This document shows, piece by piece, positions 54,257-62,776 of a DNA stretch of 64,000 nucleotides; the stretch's first letter is position 1; each line of letters opens with the position of its first letter. The stretch is taken from contig NZ_JAPPWA010000002.1 of assembly GCF_029815055.1 (NCBI RefSeq), positions 1,426,001 through 1,490,000 on the forward strand. Direction: 5' to 3'. The translations under genes and the position numbers were made by a program. The notes beneath the pieces are model-generated. The model had not been told where the DNA came from and did not search any database. It saw only the letters and a list, made by a program, of their open reading frames with translations. The stretch comes from Ignatzschineria sp. RMDPL8A. GTDB taxonomy: Bacteria; Pseudomonadota; Gammaproteobacteria; Cardiobacteriales; Wohlfahrtiimonadaceae.

Positions 54257-54294
54257 TGCCGATTTGGAAATGCTTGCGGGCAGACAGCTAAGCA
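54257..54294 (+). promoter_or_regulatory. SAM-II/SAM-V-like riboswitch candidate, copy 2
   Basis: Same fold as copy 1: P1 TGCC (54257-54260) with GGCA (54279-54282); loop GATTTG...TGCTTGCG; loop TGCTT (54271-54275) with AAGCA (54290-54294), a 5-bp pseudoknot. Shared blocks with copy 1: TGCCGATTTG, GCTTGCGGGCA, ACAGCTAA; the joining segments differ in length. A TATACG hexamer ends 9 nt upstream, as TATATC does in copy 1. No T-run terminator follows; control may be translational. Confidence 0.6.
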
Positions 54295-54297
54295 GAG

Positions 54298-54354
54298 ATG
54301 AGTAAACGCCTCGATCGTTTCCTTTCGGCCATCGTCCATATAACAACGACATAA
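54298..54354 (+). CDS. possible short leader ORF after the second RNA element
   Basis: 18 codons, MSKRLDRFLSAIVHITTT, starting 3 nt after the pseudoknot strand AAGCA and ending 30 bp before the next gene. No clear ribosome site and no Met/Cys enrichment. It may be chance. Confidence 0.2.
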   Translation: MSKRLDRFLSAIVHITTT

Positions 54355-54384
54355 CGAACAATAAAATAACCAAAGGAGATCATT

Positions 54385-55260
54385 ATGATTACCGTTACCT
54401 ATCTTAAAAAATTGAATAAAATTAATAAACGCGCAAAGCAGCTCTTTTATCTATTGATTGCCGGCCTTGTTTTAACCGCCTGTTCTGAGGCAGAGTCGGA
54501 TATTAGTACGAAAGCAACGCCTCAAACAAACCCCGATCAACAGACCATTCGGATTGGCACCTCACCGGGGGATTTTGCTGATATGGTTCGGGATTATATC
54601 GGGCCTGAACTTGAAAAGGCGGGCTATCAGGTCACGCTAAAAGAGATTACCGATATTGTGATTCCCAATACGGGCGTGCATGAGGGCTCGCTTGAGGTCA
54701 ATATCTTCCAACATAAACCCTATTTAGATGAATTTAATGAAAATTATAACGCAATGCTAACGCCGATTGTCCAAGTGCCGACCGCGCCTTTCGGACTCTA
54801 TGGCGGTAAGCTTCACTCATTGGACAGTGTCAAAGAGGGAGCAACGATTGGGATTCCCTCCAATGTCACCAACTTTTCACGGGGATTGCGCATTTTAGAG
54901 GCGCTAGGTTGGATTACGCTCAAAGAGGATATTGATTTTTTTCGGGTGCGTAAAACGGATATTACCTCAAACCCTAAAAACCTGAAGATTTTAGAGATTG
55001 AAGCGGCGCAGATGGTGCGGGCGCGTCAAGATGTGGATTATGCGGTGATTAATGGGAATTTTGCGCAAGATGCGGGGATTCCATTTACCGATGCGCTCTA
55101 TATTGAACCGAGCAAACATTTTGTCAATTGGGTTGTGGTGAAAAAGGCCGATAGCGACACTCCTTGGGCGAAAACGTTGATCGATATTATCAATTCAGAT
55201 GGATTTAAAGCGTACACGCAAGCGCATTTCCCTGGCTACAATTTACCCTTAAGCTGGTAG
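54385..55260 (+). CDS. MetQ/NlpA-family substrate-binding lipoprotein
   Basis: 291 residues, AAAGGAG start. Long basic N-terminus (KKLNKINKRAK), lipobox LTAC, lipid Cys33. The mature part is closer to canonical MetQ than the metNI-linked pair: TIRIGTSPGDFADMVRDYIGPELEK, VHEGSLEVNIFQHKPYLDEFNE (intact FQHKPYLD), PFGLYGGKLHSLDSVKEG, IPSNVTNFSRGLRILEALGWI, NPKNLKILEIEAAQM, DVDYAVINGNFA. Probably binds methionine or a close relative and delivers it to a MetNI encoded elsewhere. It follows the second SAM-like RNA element. Confidence 0.88.
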   Translation: MITVTYLKKLNKINKRAKQLFYLLIAGLVLTACSEAESDISTKATPQTNPDQQTIRIGTSPGDFADMVRDYIGPELEKAGYQVTLKEITDIVIPNTGVHEGSLEVNIFQHKPYLDEFNENYNAMLTPIVQVPTAPFGLYGGKLHSLDSVKEGATIGIPSNVTNFSRGLRILEALGWITLKEDIDFFRVRKTDITSNPKNLKILEIEAAQMVRARQDVDYAVINGNFAQDAGIPFTDALYIEPSKHFVNWVVVKKADSDTPWAKTLIDIINSDGFKAYTQAHFPGYNLPLSW

Positions 55261-55266
55261 GAGGCG

Positions 55267-56079
55267 ATGATGCGATTCAAGGCATTTTTATATATAGGTA
55301 TCGGTATTATTTTGGCCGGTTGTTTCTCCAATTCGAGCGATGAGCAAAAAGTGATTCGGATCGGTACGTCGGTAGGAGATTTTGGCACAATGGCGCGTGA
55401 TTTTATTGCCCCCGAGCTTAAAAAGCAGGGCTATACGGTAAAGGTGACGGAGTTTAGCGATATTATGGGGCCCAATATTGCGCTCAATGATGGCAGTATC
55501 GATATTAATACCTTTCAACATCGATTTTTCTTAGAGGGATTTAATCAAAGTAACAATAGTAATCTATTGCCGATCTTTCAAATTCCGACAGGGCCTTTAG
55601 GGCTCTATAGTGGGCGTAAACAGACGTTACAAGAGGTTGAAAAGGGCGCTGTTGTGGCTGTGCCGCTCGATACAACTAATTATTCTAGAGCACTTATCTT
55701 ACTGCAGGATCTTGGCTGGATTGAGCTCTCGGAGAATGTGGCCGATCCTTTTTCAGTGAGCGCTAAGGATATTATCTCCAATCCTCACGGCATTATTTTA
55801 AAAGAGATCGAATCGCCACTCATTCCTAGAATTCGGGTGGATGTGGATTATGCCATTATTACGGGAAATTTTGCAGCAAGTTCTGGCATTCCATTTACCG
55901 AAGCGCTCTTTACCGATCCCCATTACAACTTTATCAATTGGGCCGTCATTCGCCCGGAAGATGCGGAGAGTGACTGGGTTAAAGCGATTACGGAAGCTTA
56001 TCATGGGGCAGAATATAAGGCCTATATTAAGGAAAATTTCCCAGGTTACAAACATCCTGCCTCGTGGAATTCACGTTAG
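55267..56079 (+). CDS. MetQ/NlpA-family substrate-binding lipoprotein, paralogue
   Basis: 270 residues; TAGGAGG 3-4 nt before the ATG, 6 bp after its paralogue. Lipobox LAGC, lipid Cys19. VIRIGTSVGDFGTMARDFIAPELKK, DGSIDINTFQHRFFLEGFN (FQH retained, rest altered), GPLGLYSGRKQTLQEV, IPRIRVDVDYAIITGNFAAS. The pocket differs from the previous gene, so the pair may recognise related but distinct ligands. Shares the riboswitch-led transcript. Confidence 0.87.
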   Translation: MMRFKAFLYIGIGIILAGCFSNSSDEQKVIRIGTSVGDFGTMARDFIAPELKKQGYTVKVTEFSDIMGPNIALNDGSIDINTFQHRFFLEGFNQSNNSNLLPIFQIPTGPLGLYSGRKQTLQEVEKGAVVAVPLDTTNYSRALILLQDLGWIELSENVADPFSVSAKDIISNPHGIILKEIESPLIPRIRVDVDYAIITGNFAASSGIPFTEALFTDPHYNFINWAVIRPEDAESDWVKAITEAYHGAEYKAYIKENFPGYKHPASWNSR

Positions 56080-56155
56080 TTTATTAGTGTGATTTCTCAT
56101 AGCAGCCCATCATGGAAAAATGGCATTTCGTGATTAATGTCGAATTAAATATCGA

Positions 56156-56185
56156 TTGAATTGTATACATTAGTGTTACTATAGA
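56156..56185 (+). promoter_or_regulatory. promoter of the alcohol dehydrogenase gene
   Basis: TTGAAT, 18-nt spacer, TATAGA; start near 56192, about 26 nt before the ATG. Confidence 0.5.
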
Positions 56186-56217
56186 GAATTCAATGAATAT
56201 AAATATAAGGAGTCGAT

Positions 56218-57306
56218 ATGAAATCGAAAGCAGCCGTTGCCTTTAAATTGGGGGAAGCGCTTAAAATTTGTGATGTAGATGTTGCACCACCCAAACACGA
56301 TGAAGTACAGATTAAAATGGTGGCCTCGGGCGTGTGCCATACAGATGCTGTGGCGCGTGATTTAGAGGGCGTTTTCCCACTTCCGGGAATTTTAGGGCAT
56401 GAAGGATCGGGCGTTGTGACCGCCGTTGGCGAGGATGTTGATTCGGTCTCCATTGGTGATCATGTGGTGCTCAGTTTCTCGAGTTGCCAACACTGTTCAC
56501 ATTGTCTTTCAGGCCATCCAACAGTCTGTGAAGATTTTAACCCGCTTAACTTTGGCGGTACGTTAAAAGGGGGCGGTTCGCCATATTCCTATGAAGGGGA
56601 AGCACTTTCCATCTTCTTCGGGCAATCCTCATTTAGTGAGGTGGTGGTGACTAAAGCAACAAATGTGATTGTAGTCGATAAAGAGATCGATTTACGACTG
56701 CTCGGGCCATTAGGTTGCGGGATTCAAACCGGCGCCGGAACGGTGCTTAATCGGTTAAACCCGAAAGCAAATGAATCGATTGTGATTTATGGGACGGGCG
56801 CGGTGGGATTAAGTGCCATTATGGCGGCAAAAGCGATCGGCTGTTATCCCATTGTGGCGGTTGATATTCATGATCATCGCCTCGATCTTGCGAAAGAATT
56901 GGGCGCGACACATACCATTAATAGTAAAAATGAAGATCCCGTTGCCAACATTAAAGCGCTGACCGGATTTGGCGCCGTCTACGCGATTGAAACGACCGGT
57001 GTCGAGGCTGTTGTTAAACAGGCGCTTGCCGGAGTGAAACCGCTCGGAGTGGTGGCCATTGTCGGCTTTACCGGTGATGTCACACTCAATATTCACAACG
57101 AGCTGATGTGGGAAGGAAAATCACTCATCGGCGTCATCGAGGGTGATAGCATTCCAAAAATCTTTATCCCTACACTCATCTCACTCTACAAACAAGGGAA
57201 ATTCCCCTTCGATCGTCTGGTAAAATTCTACCCCTTTGAAGAGATCAATCAAGCCTTCGCAGATTCCGCAAGTGGCAAAGTGATTAAGCCCATCGTGACG
57301 TTTTAA
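56218..57306 (+). CDS. zinc-dependent alcohol dehydrogenase, aryl-alcohol type
   Basis: 362 residues, AAGGAG start. Catalytic zinc site: Cys and following HTD in SGVCHTDAVARD, then the GHEGSG block. Structural zinc cysteines in CQHCSHCLSGHPTVC. Rossmann motif GTGAVGLSAIMAAKAIGCYPIVAVD with the Asp that selects NAD. It resembles benzyl/aryl-alcohol dehydrogenases (XylB/AreB type, by recall). Own promoter and terminator, so not in the lipoprotein operon, though neighbouring. Substrate unknown. Confidence 0.85.
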   Translation: MKSKAAVAFKLGEALKICDVDVAPPKHDEVQIKMVASGVCHTDAVARDLEGVFPLPGILGHEGSGVVTAVGEDVDSVSIGDHVVLSFSSCQHCSHCLSGHPTVCEDFNPLNFGGTLKGGGSPYSYEGEALSIFFGQSSFSEVVVTKATNVIVVDKEIDLRLLGPLGCGIQTGAGTVLNRLNPKANESIVIYGTGAVGLSAIMAAKAIGCYPIVAVDIHDHRLDLAKELGATHTINSKNEDPVANIKALTGFGAVYAIETTGVEAVVKQALAGVKPLGVVAIVGFTGDVTLNIHNELMWEGKSLIGVIEGDSIPKIFIPTLISLYKQGKFPFDRLVKFYPFEEINQAFADSASGKVIKPIVTF

Positions 57307-57358
57307 GCTTTAAAGAACATTTTCACGAAATTTAACATTTAAATTTAAGATAATAGAG

Positions 57359-57389
57359 ACCCCTTCAAATTTTGGAGGGGTTATTTTTT
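57359..57389 (+). terminator. intrinsic terminator after the alcohol dehydrogenase gene
   Basis: ACCCCTTC (57359-57366) pairs with GGAGGGGT (57374-57381), followed by TA and six T. Confidence 0.85.
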
Positions 57390-57505
57390 GAGCATATACC
57401 TATTGTTGAGCCTGGTAATCACCAAGTAGAAAACATTCCAAGAGACTATTTAGTTACTATAATAAATTGAAGAATATTTACTAAAGCTAACATTTTAATA
57501 GCGTG

Positions 57506-57511
57506 TATAAT
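57506..57511 (+). promoter_or_regulatory. -10 box before the capsule locus
   Basis: Perfect TATAAT, 35 bp before kpsS; the -35 region is weak, which may mean an activator is used. GGCAAAGCGTG at about 57526-57536 partly resembles the ops element of RfaH-controlled loci but misses key bases. Confidence 0.4.
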
Positions 57512-57545
57512 GCACTCTGATTTCGGCAAAGCGTGATAGTTATTA

Positions 57546-58787
57546 ATGGCAACGATTCAAAGTTACTGGCAAGAATTTACAGCAAATACAGAACGGGTTT
57601 TGTTTCTACAAGGTCCCGTAGGGCCCTTTTTTGCGCGTTTAAGTGAGTACTTAGAAGAAAACCACGCAATGACGGCCTATAAGATCAACTTTAATGGTGG
57701 GGATCGTTACTATTATCCTGAAAAAGATAACAAAAGCCTCTCTTATCATGGTGGAATCGATGAGTTTAAGGCCTTTTTAAAGCAATATGTAGAGGCCAAT
57801 GAGATTGATGCCATTGTCTGTTTTGGTCATCAACGTATTTACCATCAGATCGCCAAAGAGCTCTGCTTAGAGAATAAAGAGCAACGCTCATTTTGGGCAT
57901 TTGAGGAAGGGTATTTACGGCCTCACTACATCACGTTTGAAAAATGGGGCGTTAATTATAACTCCCGTCTTATGCAAAAGGCGGAGTATTACCTAAGTTT
58001 ACAAACATGCTTAGAAGAGCCAAAAGCACCTTTGCCGATGGCGAGTGGATTTGTGCCTAGAGCGTTACTTGCAATGCGTTATTACTATGAAATGGATAAA
58101 CAAAAACAAGAGTATGCTCAATATCAACATCATCGTGAAACACAATTATCGATCTATGTAGGTGCATGGCTCTTATCAGGCTATCGGCACTTTACTTATC
58201 AGTTTCGAGAAAATCGATTTGCGCGTCTCGTGGAAAAAGGTGGGTTAGGGCGCTTTTTTATCGCACCGCTTCAGGTATATAACGATAGCCAAGTGACCGC
58301 CAATGGTCGTGGGAAGTCAGTGCCTTCATTTATTCGGCATCTGCTCTACTCGTTTGCCAAATATGCCCCTAAAGAGACGCAACTAGTCTTTAAGCATCAT
58401 CCCATGGATCGGGGGTTTAATCATTATGGTGCGCTTATTAAGAAGTTGAGTAAACGCTATGGCATTGAAGGGCGGGTCCACTATCTATTTGATGTGAATC
58501 TCCCCACTTTGATGCGAGAAGCCGCCGGGATGGTAGTACTCAATAGTACCAGCGGTTTATCGGGAATGATTCATGGCATTCCGGTAAAAGCATTGGGTGA
58601 AGCGCATTATGATTTTGATGGGTTAACCGATCAACAGACCCTTGCAAAATTTTGGAAAGATCCCATGCGTCCTGATAGTAGCGCATTTAATGCCTATCGG
58701 CGTTATCTTCTCCATAAAACACAACTCAATGGCAATTTCTATCGTGATCAGAGCGGGAAGCTTCCCATTATTTTTAGTTGTGAGTGA
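57546..58787 (+). CDS. kpsS: capsule polysaccharide beta-Kdo transferase, KpsS type
   Basis: 413 residues, cytoplasmic. Family start VLFLQGPVGPFFARLSEYLEEN and YKINFNGGDRYYYP, the KpsS/LipB hallmark, then FWAFEEGYLRPHYITFEKWGVN and LVFKHHPMDRGFNHYG near residue 283, and VLNSTSGLSGMIHGIPVKALG. KpsS adds the first Kdo of the poly-Kdo linker to lyso-phosphatidylglycerol, starting the capsule glycolipid. KpsC, its partner, is not in the window. No strong ribosome site before the ATG. Confidence 0.88.
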   Translation: MATIQSYWQEFTANTERVLFLQGPVGPFFARLSEYLEENHAMTAYKINFNGGDRYYYPEKDNKSLSYHGGIDEFKAFLKQYVEANEIDAIVCFGHQRIYHQIAKELCLENKEQRSFWAFEEGYLRPHYITFEKWGVNYNSRLMQKAEYYLSLQTCLEEPKAPLPMASGFVPRALLAMRYYYEMDKQKQEYAQYQHHRETQLSIYVGAWLLSGYRHFTYQFRENRFARLVEKGGLGRFFIAPLQVYNDSQVTANGRGKSVPSFIRHLLYSFAKYAPKETQLVFKHHPMDRGFNHYGALIKKLSKRYGIEGRVHYLFDVNLPTLMREAAGMVVLNSTSGLSGMIHGIPVKALGEAHYDFDGLTDQQTLAKFWKDPMRPDSSAFNAYRRYLLHKTQLNGNFYRDQSGKLPIIFSCE

Positions 58788-59008
58788 TGTACAGCAGATT
58801 GATATTATTGAAGAATATAAAATAAGTTTTCTTTGTTAAGAATCATTTAGAAAGTGATAATTTTCGGTAAGAATCGCTCTTTTTTGATATGATTCTATGG
58901 CGCTTTAGCGAAGGATAGTAAAATTAGTAAGCTAAAGGTTTGCATCATCCTTTTTCTTGGTTAAGATAAACCCCTTGTTTGATTCATCAGGTCTATAGAG
59001 CCTCATTT

Positions 59009-60115
59009 ATGTCGGTTAAAAAACTTAAATTACAACCTCTCGCTATATGGATGATCATTATTCCCATGGTGATCTCAATTATCTATTTTAGCCTGTTTGC
59101 ATCGAATCGCTATGTGAGCAATGCTCAAATTGTGGTGCGCCAAGCAGAAAGCGGGCAACAGGCAAGTATGCCGGGGCTTGCGCTGTTAATGGGGAGTGCC
59201 GATCCCGCCTCAAGAGAATATACCCTCTATCTACGCGAGCATATTTTATCGCACGATATGCTTCTATATTTAGAAGATGTCGCTGATTGGACCGAACACT
59301 ACTCAGGCCATATCTTAGATCCTCTCTACTGGCTTAACCATTCCGCACCTTTAGAGAAAAAACTCAAATATTATCAAAAGATGGTGGGCGCGACCTATGA
59401 TGAAACCACTGGGCTATTAAAGATTGACGTTCAAGCATTTAGCCCTGAATATTCACAAAAAGTATTACAAGAGATCCTAAAAAGTAGTGAGGTTTTTGTC
59501 AATGCAATCTCTCGAGATATGGCGCTTGAGCAGTTAGAGTTTGCCCGTAAAGAACTTCTCGCTTCCACAGAGCGCTATGAAGCGAGCAAAAATAGAATGT
59601 TGGCGTTTCAAAATCGCTACAATCTACTCGATGCAGAAGCCACTGCGGTCTCTATGGTTGGGATAGTGAGTACGCTCGAGGCAGAGATCGCTAAAGAGAA
59701 TGCAAAATTGAAAGCACTTGTTGCAACGCTTGCCACCGATGCGCCACAAATACGCGCGCAAACGAATAAAATCAAGGCACTTGAAGAGCAATTAGCCTCT
59801 GAAAAGGGGCGGATTACCTCCCTTGAATCCTTAGATGATCCCCTTAATGTGATTGCCTCTGAATATCGTAAGCTTCAAGTGGATACGTTGGTAGCCGAAG
59901 AATTTTATAAAACAAGTCTGGCGGTTGTGGAAAATGCTAAATTAGAAACCACAAAAAATCTACGCAATTTAGTGGCTGTCGTGGAGCCAAATTTACCAGA
60001 ATATCCACTCTATCCAAGACATCTTTATAATCTAATCACAATCTTTATCGCACTTTGCCTCTTATATGGCATTACTCGATTTGTGATTGCATCTATTGAG
60101 GATCACCGTGAATAA
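59009..60115 (+). CDS. kpsE: capsule export inner-membrane protein, KpsE/CtrB type
   Basis: 368 residues from ATG 59009; a TTG at 58979 would only add ten residues. Membrane helix near residues 10-31 (LAIWMIIIPMVISIIYFSLF), then RYVSNAQIVVRQ as in CtrB/BexC. A long periplasmic coiled-coil region follows (about 180-300; EQLEFARKELLASTERYEASKNR). The C-terminal helix (LYNLITIFIALCLLYGITRFVI) is at about 340-362. It links the KpsMT transporter to the outer-membrane KpsD. It starts after a 221-bp gap from kpsS and overlaps kpsD. Confidence 0.87.
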   Translation: MSVKKLKLQPLAIWMIIIPMVISIIYFSLFASNRYVSNAQIVVRQAESGQQASMPGLALLMGSADPASREYTLYLREHILSHDMLLYLEDVADWTEHYSGHILDPLYWLNHSAPLEKKLKYYQKMVGATYDETTGLLKIDVQAFSPEYSQKVLQEILKSSEVFVNAISRDMALEQLEFARKELLASTERYEASKNRMLAFQNRYNLLDAEATAVSMVGIVSTLEAEIAKENAKLKALVATLATDAPQIRAQTNKIKALEEQLASEKGRITSLESLDDPLNVIASEYRKLQVDTLVAEEFYKTSLAVVENAKLETTKNLRNLVAVVEPNLPEYPLYPRHLYNLITIFIALCLLYGITRFVIASIEDHRE

Positions 60116-61232
60116 CCGATCAAAAAAACGTATGATTCGACTCCTTGCCTCATTTACCGCACTCATTACTTTAAGCAGTTGTAGCAGTGTTTTTTCAGGT
60201 GCTGGGCCTAGCAAAAATCGCATTGTGTCACAAGCCTCTTCTGAAAAGCAGGATTACACGTTAGTTACGCTCTCTGCTGAGAATATTATTCCCTATATGC
60301 GTCCCGCCGAACCAAGACTAAAACCGGAAGTGACGCGAACATCTATCCCAGAATTAAGACTCTCATCGGGGGATGTGCTTCGAGTCATGATCTCCGATAG
60401 TGCGGAGGAAGGCGGGTTATTTGCCCCGCTTGCTGGTGGAGGAACCGTCTTTGATAAGGTGCGGATTAATGCGAAAGGCGCAATTTCATTACCCTATGCT
60501 GGGAATATTAAAGTCGCGGGGTTGAGCGTCGATCAAGCAGAAAAAGCGATTCGTGATCAAGTTAAACGTTATACGCTCGATCCTCAAGTCTTTGTCTCTT
60601 TAGTTGGGGATCTCGGTGGTTCGGTGTTAGTGGCAGGAGATGTCAATAGCCCAGGCCGATTTTCAACGTTGGAAGGACCTTTAACCGTTTTAGATGCGAT
60701 CAATCAAGCAGGCGGGCCGAAGCTCGAGCCATATCTGGTGGATGTTGTCGTGCGTAATGGGAAGTCTGCGGATCGTTATAATTATCAAGACTTACTCAAT
60801 GGATTAAACTTTGCCGTTGCCCCTAATGCAGAGATTGTCTTAGAGCGTGCTCGTAAACGTTTTGTTGCGATGGGCGCAGTGAATCAGCCAGGATTGCATG
60901 ATTTCCCCTCACAATCTCCGAGTCTTTTAGAGGTATTGGGTAGCGTCGGTGGTTTAAGCGAACAAAAAGCCGATGCTCGCGGTGTCTTTATCTTTAGATT
61001 GCCTGAAACGATCGCCTATGATAAAACACTCGCGCGGGTGACCTCTAAGGAAAAGCCGCTCGTCTTCCATCTCGATATGCGTGATCCCACATCGATGTTT
61101 TTAGCACGGCAATTCCTCATTCATCCAGAAGATGCCGTATATGTGACAAATGCGCATGTCTACGAGTTCCAAAAAATGATTTCACCCATTATTCAAGTAC
61201 TCGTCTTGGGTAAAACAATCGATAATCTATAA
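60108..61232 (+). CDS. kpsD: polysaccharide export outer-membrane lipoprotein, KpsD/CtrA type
   Basis: 374 residues from GTG 60108 (GAGG 6 nt upstream; ATG 60132 is possible). Signal with lipobox SSC, Cys25, so a lipoprotein like CtrA/Wza rather than E. coli KpsD. Poly_export domain: LRLSSGDVLRVMISDS, ISLPYAGNIKVAGLSVDQAEKAIRDQVKRYTLDPQVFVSL. SLBB domains: GSVLVAGDVNSPGRFSTLEGPLTVLDAINQAGG and KRFVAMGAVNQPGLHDF. It forms the outer-membrane channel. Overlaps kpsE by 8 nt. Confidence 0.88.
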   Translation: MNNRSKKRMIRLLASFTALITLSSCSSVFSGAGPSKNRIVSQASSEKQDYTLVTLSAENIIPYMRPAEPRLKPEVTRTSIPELRLSSGDVLRVMISDSAEEGGLFAPLAGGGTVFDKVRINAKGAISLPYAGNIKVAGLSVDQAEKAIRDQVKRYTLDPQVFVSLVGDLGGSVLVAGDVNSPGRFSTLEGPLTVLDAINQAGGPKLEPYLVDVVVRNGKSADRYNYQDLLNGLNFAVAPNAEIVLERARKRFVAMGAVNQPGLHDFPSQSPSLLEVLGSVGGLSEQKADARGVFIFRLPETIAYDKTLARVTSKEKPLVFHLDMRDPTSMFLARQFLIHPEDAVYVTNAHVYEFQKMISPIIQVLVLGKTIDNL

Positions 61233-61236
61233 CGTT

Positions 61237-62028
61237 ATGGCTGTTAAGAAACGCTCTTCACTCCAAATTATGCGCGATGTCATCTTCGCCTTAGTCCTGC
61301 GCGAGATGTTGACCCGCTTTGGTAGCCGACGTATGGGGGCATTTTGGATGCTCTTTGAGCCTGCCGCTCATGTGGGCGCTATGATGTTTATCTTTACTGT
61401 TATTCGTGCTCGTCATGTACCCGGGATGGATTTCCCCGTCTTTTTCTTAACGGGCATGATTCCTTTTTTCTTAATGCGTAATCTTGCAATTCAATTAATG
61501 AGCGCGGTGGATGCCAATAAAGCGCTCTTTGCCTATCCCAATATTAAGATCTTTGATACTTATATTGCCCGGGTTATTGTTGAGTTTATTATCTCAACGT
61601 GTATCTATGGCATTTTTATCTTCATTTTAGGGTTTTGGGCCGGGTATGATGTCTCTATCGCCTATCCTGTTGAGTGGGTCTACTCCATCTTTATTGGCAT
61701 TCTCTTTTCCTTTGGACTCGGTATTATGCTTTCTGTATTGGTGCAAGTGATGCCCAATATGAAGTCGATGGTTCGTCTTCTCTTTATGCCACTCTATTTT
61801 ATCTCCGGGGTAATTTTTCCGCTCTGGATCATTCCGGAACGTTATCTGCACTGGGTATTGTGGAATCCTTATGCCCATATTGTGAGTAATATCCGTTCTG
61901 CTGTCTTTACCTCATATCCCGATATTCCGGGCGTTTCGCAAACCTACCCATTAACTTGCACCATTATCTTTCTCTTTATAGGAATTGGCCTCTATCGTGT
62001 ACGACGAGACCAATTATTAATGCGATGA
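61237..62028 (+). CDS. kpsM: capsule ABC transporter permease
   Basis: 263 residues, six helices of an ABC-2 permease. Family marks: FALVLREMLTRFGSRRMGAFWMLFEPAAHVG at the start and IFPLWIIPERYLHWVLWNPYAHIVSNIRSAVF near residue 190-220, as in KpsM/CtrC. It carries the capsule glycolipid across the inner membrane. 4 bp after kpsD, and overlapping kpsT by ATGA. Confidence 0.93.
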   Translation: MAVKKRSSLQIMRDVIFALVLREMLTRFGSRRMGAFWMLFEPAAHVGAMMFIFTVIRARHVPGMDFPVFFLTGMIPFFLMRNLAIQLMSAVDANKALFAYPNIKIFDTYIARVIVEFIISTCIYGIFIFILGFWAGYDVSIAYPVEWVYSIFIGILFSFGLGIMLSVLVQVMPNMKSMVRLLFMPLYFISGVIFPLWIIPERYLHWVLWNPYAHIVSNIRSAVFTSYPDIPGVSQTYPLTCTIIFLFIGIGLYRVRRDQLLMR

Positions 62029-62684
62029 TCGAAGTTAAGAATCTCACAAAATCCTATCTGCATCATAAGGGCGGGCGGAAATATGTATTTAGGGATCTCT
62101 CATTTACGATCCCAACCGATCGAAATGTGGCCATCATTGGAAGAAATGGCGCCGGCAAATCAACGCTAATGAATCTACTGGCTAAAGTGGATACGCCCGA
62201 TAGTGGCGAGATTATTACGGATAAATCGATCTCATGGCCCGTTGGGTTATCCGGTGGTTTTCAAGGCTCATTATCTGCACGAGAAAATGTAAAGTTTATT
62301 GCACGCACCCAAGGCTTTCGCGGAGATGCACTGCGGGAAAAGGTTCGTTTTGTAGAGGCATTTGCAGAAATTGAGGAATACTTTGATCTCCCCGTCAAAA
62401 CCTATTCATCAGGCATGCGCGGGCGGGTAGCATTCGGCTTGAGCCTTGCTTTTGAGTTTGATTACTATCTCGTCGATGAGGCGATGTCCGTAGGGGATGC
62501 TCACTTTAAGAAAAAGGCAAGCGATGCCTTTAAGGACAAAGTGGGGAAAGCAAACATTATCTTAGTCACCCATGGAATGACCCAAGTACGCACAATGTGT
62601 GATCTTGTGTTAGTGCTCGATGGCGGAAAAGCGACACTTTATGATGATATAGAAGAGGGCATAAAAGTTTATCAAAACTTATAG
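62025..62684 (+). CDS. kpsT: capsule ABC transporter ATPase
   Basis: 219 residues from ATG 62025, which overlaps the kpsM stop (ATGA). Walker A IIGRNGAGKST near residue 46-53. The modified signature is YSSGMRGRVAFGLSLAFEFD, typical of KpsT/CtrD polysaccharide exporters. Walker B YYLVDEAMSVGD, then the switch His in LVTHGM. Short length without a C-terminal carbohydrate-binding domain fits the group-2 capsule type. Confidence 0.93.
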   Translation: MIEVKNLTKSYLHHKGGRKYVFRDLSFTIPTDRNVAIIGRNGAGKSTLMNLLAKVDTPDSGEIITDKSISWPVGLSGGFQGSLSARENVKFIARTQGFRGDALREKVRFVEAFAEIEEYFDLPVKTYSSGMRGRVAFGLSLAFEFDYYLVDEAMSVGDAHFKKKASDAFKDKVGKANIILVTHGMTQVRTMCDLVLVLDGGKATLYDDIEEGIKVYQNL

Positions 62685-62776
62685 ATAGGCTTGCAATATA
62701 ACGGAATAAGAGTATTGTTATAGCGCTGATTATTAATAGATAGATATAAAAGAATAGTTGATAGAGATTGGTGAAA

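Noticed and set aside
57520-57545. ops/JUMPstart element before the capsule genes
   Set aside because: GGCAAAGCGTG lacks the GGTA core of GGCGGTAGCGTG; too weak to call.
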